Shown here: positions 55,422 through 63,772 of the stretch, piece by piece
Position numbering within the stretch: position 1 is the first letter of the stretch
Layout: every line of letters starts with the position of its first letter
NCBI RefSeq assembly: GCF_003259615.1
Contig: NZ_QLLR01000012.1
Coordinates: forward strand, 1 to 64,000
Origin: Pedobacter cryoconitis
Lineage (GTDB): Bacteria; Bacteroidota; Bacteroidia; Sphingobacteriales; Sphingobacteriaceae
Direction: 5' to 3'
Length of the DNA: 64,000 nt
Position numbers and translations under genes: made by a program
The notes under the pieces: generated by a model
What the model saw: only the letters and a program-made list of their open reading frames with translations
Databases searched by the model: none
Told to the model about the DNA's origin: nothing

Positions 55422-56222
55422 ATGAGGAAGAAAGTAGGACTTGTTTTATCGGGAGGCGGAATCAGGGGAATTGCTCATCTTGGTGTTTTAAAAGCATTAA
55501 AAAATGCAGGAGTTACCTTTAGCCATATCAGCGGAACAAGTGCAGGAGCGATAGTTGGTGCTTTTTATGCCGCAGGAATTGATCCGGAACACGCATTGGA
55601 TCTCTTTATCAAAACCAGGCTGCTGCGGTTCGTAAGGCCATCTTTAGGCGCATTGGGACTGGTGAGCATTGAACACACAGAGCAATTGCTGATGGAATAC
55701 TTTCCGGACAATAAAATAGAGAACCTGAATATCCCGCTAACTATTGCGGCGACGAACTTTAGTGAAGGTAAACTGGTCTATTTTACCGAAGGACATTTGA
55801 TCAGAGCTGTTCAGGCATCCTCTTGTATTCCGGGGATCTTCAAACCGATTATGATTGAAGGAAAGATGTATGTAGACGGTGGAATTTTGAATAACTTTCC
55901 AATTGAACCCCTGCTGAATAACTGTGATTTTATTATCGGGTCTTCTTGTAATCACCTGAAACCCGTAGACAGCATGACCAATATTACAGCCTTAATGTCC
56001 AGAGCAGGATTAATGTCTGTCAATAAGGATATGGAACAAAAATCTGCTTTCTGTAACCTGTTAATTGAACCTAAGGGAATGGGTGAAATCAGTACGTTTG
56101 ACATGAAAAAAGCTGAAACCATTTATTGGCTCGCTTATGAGGAAACCCTGAAAACTATGCAGCGCAGTGATGCTTTTAAAGAATTGTTAAAAGAAATTAA
56201 TACGCCGGACGAAGATTTATAG
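55422..56222 (+). CDS. Patatin-like phospholipase (RssA-type)
   Basis: A 266-residue cytoplasmic hydrolase; the ATG at 55422 (MRKKVGLVLSGGGIRGIAHL) is chosen since it starts directly at the conserved glycine-rich oxyanion loop. The Ser-Asp dyad is S40 in SGTSAGAIVG and D152 in YVDGGILNNFP. Family members cleave fatty acyl esters, but the physiological substrate in Bacteroidota is unknown. It is 4 bases after gldB, and its stop overlaps the comB stop on the opposite strand by 6 bases. Confidence 0.93.
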   Translation: MRKKVGLVLSGGGIRGIAHLGVLKALKNAGVTFSHISGTSAGAIVGAFYAAGIDPEHALDLFIKTRLLRFVRPSLGALGLVSIEHTEQLLMEYFPDNKIENLNIPLTIAATNFSEGKLVYFTEGHLIRAVQASSCIPGIFKPIMIEGKMYVDGGILNNFPIEPLLNNCDFIIGSSCNHLKPVDSMTNITALMSRAGLMSVNKDMEQKSAFCNLLIEPKGMGEISTFDMKKAETIYWLAYEETLKTMQRSDAFKELLKEINTPDEDL

Positions 56223-56939
56223 GCCTGTTTTTAAAGCAACCAGCTGGTCACCTTCCAATACAGGGATTGTCTGACAGATATTCGTCTGTAAACAGAACTT
56301 CACATCTTCTTCAATATTCAGTGCAACCATACGGTGACTGTGAGAAGATTTATGGATATAAGCCCTTAAATCATCCTTAGCCAGCAGATACAGATCTTCT
56401 GCGGCTACACTTGCATCATCATAATGCGTAAAGCCACTGCGGAGCTGGTTTACTACCGCGCCCGCAAAGATGGTGTCTTCCAGGTTAAACTGGTCTTTCC
56501 AACCTGCACAAAGCAGTAACACATCTTTCTCCTGAGTTTTAAGCCAGGCACATAAAGCTTCTAAATTCAGGAACGCACCAATCACAACCTGGCTGGCACG
56601 TTTTCTTGCTAAATGCAATGCTTTTGTACCGTTAGTGGTTGTCAGGACAATAGTTTTACCCGCAACTTTTTCAGCGGTATAAGAAAACGGGGAATTACCG
56701 AAGTCATAGCCTTCAACTACTTCCCCGTTTCGCTCTGCTGCCAGTAAATAACCTTTATCTGCATAGTTCAGGCATTCTTCTACCTGTGCTACCGGGATAA
56801 TTGCCTGTGCACCGTTGTCAATTCCATAAACTATGGAAGAGGTTGCTCTTAAAATATCAATCACTACGACAATACTATTTTCAATAGCGTATAAATCAAT
56901 AAGGGCAGGCGTTAAACAGACTTCTATCTTTCTTTGCAT
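56217..56939 (-). CDS. comB: 2-phosphosulfolactate phosphatase family protein (ComB)
   Basis: A 240-residue protein with ComB features: VVVIDILRATSSIVYGIDNGAQAIIPV at the N-terminus (with acidic D/R for magnesium and phosphate), YLLAAERNGEVVEGYDFGNSP, and GKTIVLTTTNGTKALHLARK. ComB removes phosphate from 2-phospho-3-sulfolactate in coenzyme M synthesis in archaea. Bacterial homologues are widespread where coenzyme M is absent, so the substrate here is uncertain. It follows gcvT by 19 bases on the same strand. Confidence 0.9.
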   Translation of the reverse strand: MQRKIEVCLTPALIDLYAIENSIVVVIDILRATSSIVYGIDNGAQAIIPVAQVEECLNYADKGYLLAAERNGEVVEGYDFGNSPFSYTAEKVAGKTIVLTTTNGTKALHLARKRASQVVIGAFLNLEALCAWLKTQEKDVLLLCAGWKDQFNLEDTIFAGAVVNQLRSGFTHYDDASVAAEDLYLLAKDDLRAYIHKSSHSHRMVALNIEEDVKFCLQTNICQTIPVLEGDQLVALKTGL

Positions 56940-56958
56940 GATCAGGGAGGGCGGCTAA

Positions 56959-58038
56959 TTATTTATAAAAAGGGAACTTTACTACTTTTGCTTTAATAGA
57001 AGTATTACGGATGCTGATATAGATCTCGTTGCCTTCTTTAGCATGCTCTTTAGCTACATAACCAATTCCGATTGCTTTTTGTAAAGATGGAGATTGTGTA
57101 CCTGAAGTTACTTTTCCGATCACGTTTCCTGCTGCGTCAACGATTTCATAATCATGACGTGGAATACCGCGGTCAATCATTTCAAAACCAATCAGGCGGC
57201 GTTTAACACCAGCTTCTTTCTCTGCAAGCAAAGCTTCAGAATTGGTAAATGCCTTAGTGAATTTAGTTACCCATCCTAAACCTGCTTCGATTGGAGAAGT
57301 TGTATCGTCGATGTCGTTTCCATATAAACAGAAACCCATTTCTAAACGTAAAGTATCACGTGCACCTAAACCAATCGGTTTAATATTAAAAGCTGCACCA
57401 GCTTCAAAAACAGCATTCCAGACAGTCTCTGCATGCTCATTATCGCAATACAGCTCAAAACCACCAGCACCAGTATAACCTGTTGCAGAAACGATCACGT
57501 TATCTACACCAGCAAACATGCCTTTAGTAAAAGTATAGTATTCCATAGAAGCCAGGTCAATTTCAGTTAAGCTTTGTAAAGCTTCTGCTGCTTTAGGACC
57601 CTGAACCGCTAATAAAGAAGTTTTGTCAGAGATATTGTGTATTTCTACACCCTGTGTGTTGAATTTCTGAATCCAGTTCCAGTCTTTTTCTATGTTTGAA
57701 GCGTTAACCACCAACATATAAGTTTTTTCGTCAATTCTGTAGATCAGTAAATCATCTACAATACCACCATCTTCGTTTGGAAGATAAGCATACTGAACTT
57801 TACCATCATATAATTTTGAAGCATCATTACTGCTTACACGTTGAATCAGGTCTAGTGCATTTTCACCCTTCAGGATGAATTCACCCATGTGGCTTACGTC
57901 AAAAACGCCTACGGCTTTTCTAACTGTAGCATGTTCTGCATTAATGCCTTCGTATTGAACGGGCATATTGTATCCTGCAAATGGAACCATTTTGGCTCCT
58001 AATGAAATATGTTTCTCTGTTAATGCGGTATTATTCAT
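56959..58038 (-). CDS. gcvT: Aminomethyltransferase, glycine cleavage T protein
   Basis: A 359-residue enzyme of the glycine cleavage system. It carries the family marks [37 protein letters not shown] at the N-terminus (folate-binding region), [27 protein letters not shown] around the active-site aspartate, and [14 protein letters not shown]. The C-terminal barrel has [21 protein letters not shown]. It transfers the aminomethyl carbon to tetrahydrofolate with release of ammonia. It has its own -7 box upstream and is probably co-transcribed with comB. Confidence 0.98.
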   Translation of the reverse strand: MNNTALTEKHISLGAKMVPFAGYNMPVQYEGINAEHATVRKAVGVFDVSHMGEFILKGENALDLIQRVSSNDASKLYDGKVQYAYLPNEDGGIVDDLLIYRIDEKTYMLVVNASNIEKDWNWIQKFNTQGVEIHNISDKTSLLAVQGPKAAEALQSLTEIDLASMEYYTFTKGMFAGVDNVIVSATGYTGAGGFELYCDNEHAETVWNAVFEAGAAFNIKPIGLGARDTLRLEMGFCLYGNDIDDTTSPIEAGLGWVTKFTKAFTNSEALLAEKEAGVKRRLIGFEMIDRGIPRHDYEIVDAAGNVIGKVTSGTQSPSLQKAIGIGYVAKEHAKEGNEIYISIRNTSIKAKVVKFPFYK

Positions 58039-58063
58039 GCGCTATTGCTCTTAAAATTGAGGG

Positions 58064-58071
58064 CAAAAGTA
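58064..58071 (-). promoter_or_regulatory. Probable -7 promoter box for gcvT-comB
   Basis: On the minus strand TACTTTTG matches TAnnTTTG and is 25 bases before the gcvT start. It lies directly after the stop of the upstream glycosyltransferase gene. Confidence 0.5.
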
Positions 58072-58079
58072 CATAATTT

Positions 58080-59282
58080 TTATCCATTTACTAACCGCTG
58101 ATAGACTTTCAGCATCCTTTGTGAAATAGTAGCCAGGTTATGATCTCTTTCTGCTGTTCTGCGGGCATTCTCGCCAATTTCACGCCACCGGTTAGGATGT
58201 GTAATACATTGCAGAATACAACGGTAAAACTCATCGGCAGTGTCCGCAATCAGTATATCTTTACCGTTTTCGCAGTTCAGTCCTTCGGCTGCATAAGTGG
58301 TGGCAATAATACATTTCTTCATGGCCATGCCTTCGATAATCTTTACCCGCATCCCGCTGCCAGAAAGCAAAGGTACGATCATGATGGCTTTGGAATTCAT
58401 GAATTCAATCGCATCGAATACCTCCCCTTCTACCACAAGATTCTCGGAGTCATACTCATAAAAATGCTGCGGCATACTTTTACCTGCTACATAAAACCGG
58501 AGTTCAGAGCTGAGTTTTTCTATATCCGGCCAGATCTCTTCTATAAACCATTCCAGCCCTTCTTTATTGGGCCGCCAGTCCATTGCGCCCAGGTGGAATA
58601 AGGTAGGGAAGCTTGTCCTGGACAGATCAATAGTATATTTCGCGAAATCCAGGGCTACCGGGAATACCTCTATACCTATTTCGCAGCCAAAAGTAAGAAT
58701 GCTTTGTCTGTCGGGCTCACTGATGGCAAAAATCTGGTGAAAGCGGTTAAACTGTTCGGTTTCATAGATCTTCAGCCTGCGGGCTAAAAACTGAAGATAT
58801 TTACGTCTTGGGGTAAACCGTTCTGAAGTAGCCAGGCGTTCCCACACATCAAAAACAATATTGTGTGCCCGGTAAATCAGCTTAGCTTTACTGTGGCTTT
58901 TAACCACTTCCAGGTAAGGCACTACAAATAAGCCCTCGAACTGGATAATATCGAATTCATTTTCCCGAAGGATGTTCTCCAGCAGTTTTGCTGCGTCATC
59001 ATCATAAAACCTGGAAACGTTGTAAGATTCGTTGGAGAAGATATTGAAAAAAGCACCCCACAAATTAACCTCCGTATCCAGATCAAAAGAATGAAATTTG
59101 ATCTGGTCATAAACCGGATCATAAATATCATCCACATCTACCCGGTGTTTATTCGTATTGATACTGAACAAAGTAATATCCACCCCCAGATTCAGCAATC
59201 CTTTCATCGTATTATACACTACGATAGGATAACCGCTATTGGGAGGAAATGGAACTCTGTTGCTAAGTATAAGTGTTTTCAA
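58080..59282 (-). CDS. Glycosyltransferase family 4 (GT-B) protein
   Basis: A 400-residue GT-B type glycosyltransferase. The N-terminal half begins LILSNRVPFPPNSGYPIVVYNTMKGL, and the C-terminal nucleotide-sugar half has LFHLGAMDWRPNKEGLEWFIEEIWPDI and PLLSGSGMRVKIIEGMAMKKCIIATTYAAEGL, the region equivalent to the EX7E motif (IIEGMAMKK). It probably uses a nucleotide-activated sugar for surface-polysaccharide or glycolipid synthesis. It is the last gene of a minus-strand operon that also encodes a GT2 enzyme and a flippase-like membrane protein. The sugar and acceptor are unknown. Confidence 0.88.
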   Translation of the reverse strand: MKTLILSNRVPFPPNSGYPIVVYNTMKGLLNLGVDITLFSINTNKHRVDVDDIYDPVYDQIKFHSFDLDTEVNLWGAFFNIFSNESYNVSRFYDDDAAKLLENILRENEFDIIQFEGLFVVPYLEVVKSHSKAKLIYRAHNIVFDVWERLATSERFTPRRKYLQFLARRLKIYETEQFNRFHQIFAISEPDRQSILTFGCEIGIEVFPVALDFAKYTIDLSRTSFPTLFHLGAMDWRPNKEGLEWFIEEIWPDIEKLSSELRFYVAGKSMPQHFYEYDSENLVVEGEVFDAIEFMNSKAIMIVPLLSGSGMRVKIIEGMAMKKCIIATTYAAEGLNCENGKDILIADTADEFYRCILQCITHPNRWREIGENARRTAERDHNLATISQRMLKVYQRLVNG

Positions 59283-59299
59283 TAAGGTGAAAATACGAA

Positions 59300-59911
59300 T
59301 TATCCCGCATTATCTATAACGAGAATTCTTTCAGGATCACTTATTGCAAAAGTTTTACGGTGATAAGGAGTTAGCCCGTGCAGTAAGGCAGCAGATCGGT
59401 GAACTTTAGTTGGATAACCTTTATTTTGTTTCCATTGATAAACAGGAAACTGCGCTGCCAGGTTATCCATATATTCATCCCGGTGTGTTTTTGCCAGGAT
59501 AGAGGCCGCAGCAATATTCAGATATTTACCATCGCCTTTAATCACACAACTATGTGCGATACCGGGATAAATTTTAAACCTGTTCCCATCAATACTTAAA
59601 TAGCCGGGTTGCACAGTCAGCTTTTCAATTGCCCTGTGCATGGCCAGAAAGGAAGCATTCAGGATATTTATTTCGTCAATTTCATGGTTATCAACGGAGC
59701 CGACAGCCCATGCAATTGCTTCTTTTTCTATAATTGCTCTTAAAGCTACCCGCTGTTTATGCGTTAGTTTTTTCGAGTCATTCAGTTCTCCGGCAACAAA
59801 ATCCAGCGGTAAAATTACTGCGGCTGCGTAAACAGGCCCGGCCAGACAACCTCTGCCAGCTTCATCGCAACCCGCTTCTAAAAATTCTTGTTGAAAACAG
59901 TTTAATAACAT
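59300..59911 (-). CDS. rnhB: Ribonuclease HII
   Basis: A 203-residue endonuclease with the type 2 RNase H signature EAGCDEAGRGCLAGPVYAAAV (D16, E17), NDSKKLTHKQR, SIDGNRF (third acid) and AASILAKTHRDEYM (fourth). It removes RNA from RNA-DNA hybrids, including single ribonucleotides. It lies between a glycosyltransferase and an ABC permease gene with short gaps (17 and 21 bases), so it is probably carried in the same transcript without functional connection. Confidence 0.97.
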   Translation of the reverse strand: MLLNCFQQEFLEAGCDEAGRGCLAGPVYAAAVILPLDFVAGELNDSKKLTHKQRVALRAIIEKEAIAWAVGSVDNHEIDEINILNASFLAMHRAIEKLTVQPGYLSIDGNRFKIYPGIAHSCVIKGDGKYLNIAAASILAKTHRDEYMDNLAAQFPVYQWKQNKGYPTKVHRSAALLHGLTPYHRKTFAISDPERILVIDNAG

Positions 59912-59932
59912 CCCGTAAAGTTAAGGGATTTT

Positions 59933-61042
59933 TTAAACCAGTGTACCCGGAGATTTCACTTTAAAGGCATCACTTAATCCGATGGCCATTAAATTAAAGG
60001 CATAAACGGTCAGCATAATTGCCATTCCGGGCAGGATTGCTAAATAAGCAGCATCCATCACGATATATCCATAGTTCTCTTTGATCATCCCTCCCCAGCT
60101 GGCCATAGGTGGCTGTGCACCGAACCCCAGGAAACTCAGGCCGGTTTCCAGTAAGATCGCCGATGCAAAATTAGCGGAGGCGATAACCAGTACAGGTCCT
60201 GCAATGTTGGGTAAAATATGACGGGTAAGGATACGGAAAGTTGGAAAACCCAATGCCCTGGCTGCTTCTACAAACTCGGCTTCTTTTAATGCCATCACCT
60301 GTCCGCGGACTAACCTGGATACATCCACCCACGTAGATAAACCTACCGCAATAAAGATCTGCCAGAAGCCTTTTCCTAAAGCAAAAGAAATAGCAATCAC
60401 TAATAACAATGAAGGTAAAGACCAGATCACGTTCATCAGCCAGCTGACTGCTGAATCTGTCAGGCCGCCGAAGTAACCCGCCATCGCCCCCAGGCTTAAA
60501 CCGATACTCATTGAAATCAGTACAGCGAGTAAACCTACCGATAAGGAAACCCGGATTCCCAGAATCAGGCGGCTCAGTAAATCTCTTCCGTAGCCATCTG
60601 TACCTAACCAGAAGGTTTGCTGATAAAGATGTTGCTTTAAATAGGATTGATGCTTGGCAGGAAGCAGGATACTGCTTTCTGCAGCTTCTTCGTCATCACC
60701 AATATATTCTTTGATCCATAATTGGTTTCCTGAGATCCTGTAGCCCGTAATCGGGATACTTTTGAATTCAGCTTCTTGTCCGTATAACATTTTCTCCAGG
60801 AAATTGACTTTCCTGAAAGCCGGGTTCTGACTGATGATCAGAAACTGGAATGACCTTCCCGGTTTTTTATTGCTCAATTGCAAGTGCATGGTATTTGCCA
60901 TTGGTGTCTGGTCTGGTGTAATCAGATAGCCAAGTAAACCCATCACCAAAAGCAGCAGAATAAATATTAGTCCTCCAACGGCAGGTTTATTTCTTTTAAA
61001 CCTGCCCCATATTCTTTTTGAGGGACTAACACTTTCTTCCAT
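59933..61042 (-). CDS. ABC transporter permease, OppC/DppC type
   Basis: A 369-residue inner-membrane permease. TM1 is at about 22-42 (AVGGLIFILLLLVMGLLGYLI). An unusual periplasmic insert of about 95 residues (50-145) precedes the normal OppC core, which starts at FWLGTDGYGRDLLSRLILG. The cytoplasmic EAA loop is EAARALGFPTFRILTRHILPN, followed by three more helices. OppC-type permeases work in pairs with OppB and ATPases for peptide or nickel uptake. No partner genes are nearby, so they must be elsewhere. The gene overlaps the GT2 stop by one base. The substrate is unknown. Confidence 0.9.
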   Translation of the reverse strand: MEESVSPSKRIWGRFKRNKPAVGGLIFILLLLVMGLLGYLITPDQTPMANTMHLQLSNKKPGRSFQFLIISQNPAFRKVNFLEKMLYGQEAEFKSIPITGYRISGNQLWIKEYIGDDEEAAESSILLPAKHQSYLKQHLYQQTFWLGTDGYGRDLLSRLILGIRVSLSVGLLAVLISMSIGLSLGAMAGYFGGLTDSAVSWLMNVIWSLPSLLLVIAISFALGKGFWQIFIAVGLSTWVDVSRLVRGQVMALKEAEFVEAARALGFPTFRILTRHILPNIAGPVLVIASANFASAILLETGLSFLGFGAQPPMASWGGMIKENYGYIVMDAAYLAILPGMAIMLTVYAFNLMAIGLSDAFKVKSPGTLV

Positions 61043-62178
61043 TATTTAACCATTCTACCCTTCCAGTTATATTTACCTGAATTACCTGCGATACCGATAT
61101 AGATGATATACAATACATGCAGCACATTCAATACGGGTAATAAAACCATCAGACTTCTTCTTTTAGCGAATTTAGTCACATCCAGCAGGAATATAAACTC
61201 TACAATTATTTTTAACAGTAACTGGACCAGTGCGATTTTCAGGAAACCGATGAAGAACAATCCAACCAGCAGGTTCAGCAGGATACTGACATTGAAAAAC
61301 CAGATAAATACACCCAGTACGATGATAGATTTGTTTTTATAACGGGTACTTTTTGAAGCCCAGCGTTTACGTTGTTGTAAAAATTCTCCAAGATTAGGCT
61401 TTGCATGGGTATAAACCATCGCATCCGAATTTCTCAGAAACCCAATATGGTTATCATAACGGGCTGCAATTTTATGTAAAAGCAACTCATCATCACCAGA
61501 AGCCAGGTCATCTATTCCCTGGAAACCGCCAACTTCATAAAAAGCTGCTTTCTCATAGGCCAGATTAGCCCCATTACAGGTAGAAGGTTTTTTATTCCCT
61601 ATTGTGGAGGCCCCCAATCCGATCAGGTAAAGGAATTCCAATGATTGTGCTCTTTCAAAAAAGCTTTTCTCTTCATCATAAGCCACAGGCGATGAAATCA
61701 TTTTATAGCGTTTCTCTTCGTAAAAAGCAATGATGGTTTTAAGCCAGGCCGTTCCCATCCGGCAATCTGCATCTGTGGTGATGATTAAATCTCCGGTTGC
61801 TTGCCCGATTGCTGTCTGTATTGCTTTTTTCTTATAAGAGTTTAAAGCCTGGTTTTCTTTCAGAGAGATCAGTTTGACACCCGAGGCAGCGTATGATCTG
61901 ACGATTTCGGCAGTATTGTCTGTCGAGTGATCATCAATAAAGATGATCTCTGTCAATGCTTTATTATAATCCTGTGCCAGCAGGGATTCTATGGTACGGT
62001 GAATATTATCAGCCTCATTACGGGCAGCAACGATAATAGAAACTGAAGTAGTACCCGTAGTTTGTTTATACTTGAAAGGGATCAATTGATGCCAGCCCCG
62101 GATAAATCCGGCAACAACAAGAAGATAAATGAGGGTTAAAAATGCGGATAGGTAACTAACGACGATTAAGACTTCCAA
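61042..62178 (-). CDS. Membrane-associated glycosyltransferase family 2
   Basis: A 378-residue processive-type GT2 enzyme. An N-terminal membrane helix (LIYLLVVAGFI) precedes the catalytic GT-A domain with VSIIVAARNEADNIHRTI, IIFIDDHSTDNTAEIV, the DxD-type TTDADCRMG, SGDDELLLHKIAAR and the QQRKRWASKS (QxxRW) motif. Two or three C-terminal membrane helices follow. The QxxRW motif is typical of processive polysaccharide or membrane GT2 synthases. It overlaps the next upstream gene by 23 bases and starts the overlap with the permease gene, so these genes are tightly coupled. Confidence 0.92.
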   Translation of the reverse strand: MEVLIVVSYLSAFLTLIYLLVVAGFIRGWHQLIPFKYKQTTGTTSVSIIVAARNEADNIHRTIESLLAQDYNKALTEIIFIDDHSTDNTAEIVRSYAASGVKLISLKENQALNSYKKKAIQTAIGQATGDLIITTDADCRMGTAWLKTIIAFYEEKRYKMISSPVAYDEEKSFFERAQSLEFLYLIGLGASTIGNKKPSTCNGANLAYEKAAFYEVGGFQGIDDLASGDDELLLHKIAARYDNHIGFLRNSDAMVYTHAKPNLGEFLQQRKRWASKSTRYKNKSIIVLGVFIWFFNVSILLNLLVGLFFIGFLKIALVQLLLKIIVEFIFLLDVTKFAKRRSLMVLLPVLNVLHVLYIIYIGIAGNSGKYNWKGRMVK

Positions 62179-63133
62179 AAAAATTTAATTTAAAAACAAA
62201 ATATGAACCTAATATAGCAGGAATAATAATATTTATCAGCCAGATGCTTGCGGTACATGCAATCACGGCGACATCCTGTTTGGTTACAAAGCTAAAAAAA
62301 TAAGACGCAGTTGCGCTTCTTATCCCAATATCAAATAAATCGAGGGATGGTAGTGTGGATTGTACAAAAAACAGGATACAAACCATCATCAGGATGTCCA
62401 GGTAATGAATATCGGCAATCAGCCAGTAAAACATAATGAAGTATTGCGTACTGAAAACTACGTAACGTGCAAGGCAGAACATCAGGATCTGGAAAAGTTC
62501 TTTTTTATGGTAACGTCCAAGGATACTGTAGAATTTTTTATATTTCCTGGTAAAACGCATGGAGAGCAATAAGCCATTTAACCAGCGGATGTTAAAGAAA
62601 AACGTTAAGAAAAACAGGCAGAACATAGCTGCAAGTACGATAATCGCATAATTGAGCCGGTAATCCAGGTGCAGAAAACGAAGCAGAAAAATACTCAGCG
62701 CAATTGCGCCGAAAATATTGGTCAGTACCATCTGGCCTATATTCCCTACGGCCATGGCCACAACGCCTATAATTCTGCGTTTAGGAGAAAGAAAAAACAC
62801 CCTTCCACCATATTCACCCAGCCTGTTTGGTGTAAAGATAGCCAGTGTTAAACCGCAAAATACAGACTCAATAGATTGCCATAAACTCAGCTTCTCTATC
62901 TTTCGCAACAGCCTTTTCCATTTGAGGGCTTCCAGTCCCCAGTTTACCAGCATCAGCACCAGTACTAAAGAAATTACCGCAATGATTTCTGTACGCGGGA
63001 TGGTAGATATGATGTTCCTGAAACTTTCAAGGTTCGCGTTTGAAGTGAGTTTATGATAGATGAACCAGAATGCAAAAGCAACTATAGTTACTTTTATAGC
63101 ATAGGAAAATATACGTTTATAGTCGGATCTCAA
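62156..63133 (-). CDS. Flippase-like UPF0104 (AglD/MprF-TM type) membrane protein
   Basis: A multi-helix inner-membrane protein. The open frame extends to 63322 but would run across the ruvC start at 63179; the N-terminal stretch before that has no hydrophobic logic. A TTG at 63133 (codon before RSDYKRIFSYAIKVTIVAFAF) is chosen as the likely start, giving 326 residues. Six to eight helices are visible, with SVFCGLTLAIFTPNRLGEYGGRV, the family signature (NRLGEYGGR) after the second helix pair, and LPSLDLFDIGIRSATASYFF near the end. Family members move lipid-linked molecules or lysyl-lipids. Its place first in an operon with two glycosyltransferases suggests a role in envelope glycolipid transport (inference). 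Confidence 0.82.
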   Translation of the reverse strand: MRSDYKRIFSYAIKVTIVAFAFWFIYHKLTSNANLESFRNIISTIPRTEIIAVISLVLVLMLVNWGLEALKWKRLLRKIEKLSLWQSIESVFCGLTLAIFTPNRLGEYGGRVFFLSPKRRIIGVVAMAVGNIGQMVLTNIFGAIALSIFLLRFLHLDYRLNYAIIVLAAMFCLFFLTFFFNIRWLNGLLLSMRFTRKYKKFYSILGRYHKKELFQILMFCLARYVVFSTQYFIMFYWLIADIHYLDILMMVCILFFVQSTLPSLDLFDIGIRSATASYFFSFVTKQDVAVIACTASIWLINIIIPAILGSYFVFKLNFFGSLNRR

Positions 63134-63178
63134 ATTATCGTTTCTTTTATATTGTGCAAATATGCTTAATATTGTTCT

Positions 63179-63742
63179 ATGTTGGCTGAAAAAAAGGAGC
63201 GGGTAATCATGGGTATCGACCCTGGAACCGCAGTGATGGGTTACGGTGTAATCCTGGAGAAAGGGAGTAAAATAGAATTGATAGCGATGGGCATCGTGAA
63301 GATGAATCATCTGGATGATCATTTTCTGAAGTTACAACGTATTTTCGCCAAAACAGTAGGTTTGGTAGAGCAATATAAACCAGATGTTATGGCACTGGAG
63401 GCTCCGTTTTATGGAAAGAATATACAGGTGATGCTTAAACTGGGCAGAGCACAGGGAATTTGTATGGCAGCAGCATTATCCAGAGACGTACCAATTACAG
63501 AGTATGCGCCAAGAAAAATCAAACAAGCAATTACAGGGAACGGAAGCGCCGGAAAAGAGCAGGTAGCGGCGATGTTGCAGCAGTTGTTGAAATTCAAAGA
63601 GACTCCTGAATTTCTGGATGCAACTGATGGATTAGCTGTTGCTGTGTGTCATTCTTTCCAGCGGGTATCCACCGGTGGCAGTGGCAAATCTTATTCCGGG
63701 TGGGATGCTTTTGCCAAAGACAATCAGAAAAGAGTGAAATAG
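63179..63742 (+). CDS. ruvC: Crossover junction endodeoxyribonuclease RuvC
   Basis: A 187-residue Holliday-junction resolvase. The four catalytic acids are visible as D14 (GIDPGTAVMGYG), E74 (ALEAPFYGKN), D147 and D150 (LDATDGLAVAVCH). It cuts four-way DNA junctions together with RuvAB. The start at 63179 is divergent from the flippase-like gene (46 bases apart). Family length is normal (about 180), with a short Lys/Ser-rich C-terminal tail. Confidence 0.97.
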   Translation: MLAEKKERVIMGIDPGTAVMGYGVILEKGSKIELIAMGIVKMNHLDDHFLKLQRIFAKTVGLVEQYKPDVMALEAPFYGKNIQVMLKLGRAQGICMAAALSRDVPITEYAPRKIKQAITGNGSAGKEQVAAMLQQLLKFKETPEFLDATDGLAVAVCHSFQRVSTGGSGKSYSGWDAFAKDNQKRVK

Positions 63743-63745
63743 TAG

Positions 63746-63753
63746 TACATTTG
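63746..63753 (+). promoter_or_regulatory. Probable -7 promoter box for the gene after ruvC
   Basis: TACATTTG matches TAnnTTTG, 20 bases before the TTG start at 63773. Confidence 0.45.
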
Positions 63754-63772
63754 AATTTAATCAATTTCAATT

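Noticed and set aside
63134..63322. Longer N-terminus of the flippase-like protein across ruvC
   Set aside because: It overlaps the start of ruvC on the other strand and shows no hydrophobic or conserved residues; a start near 63133 is more likely.
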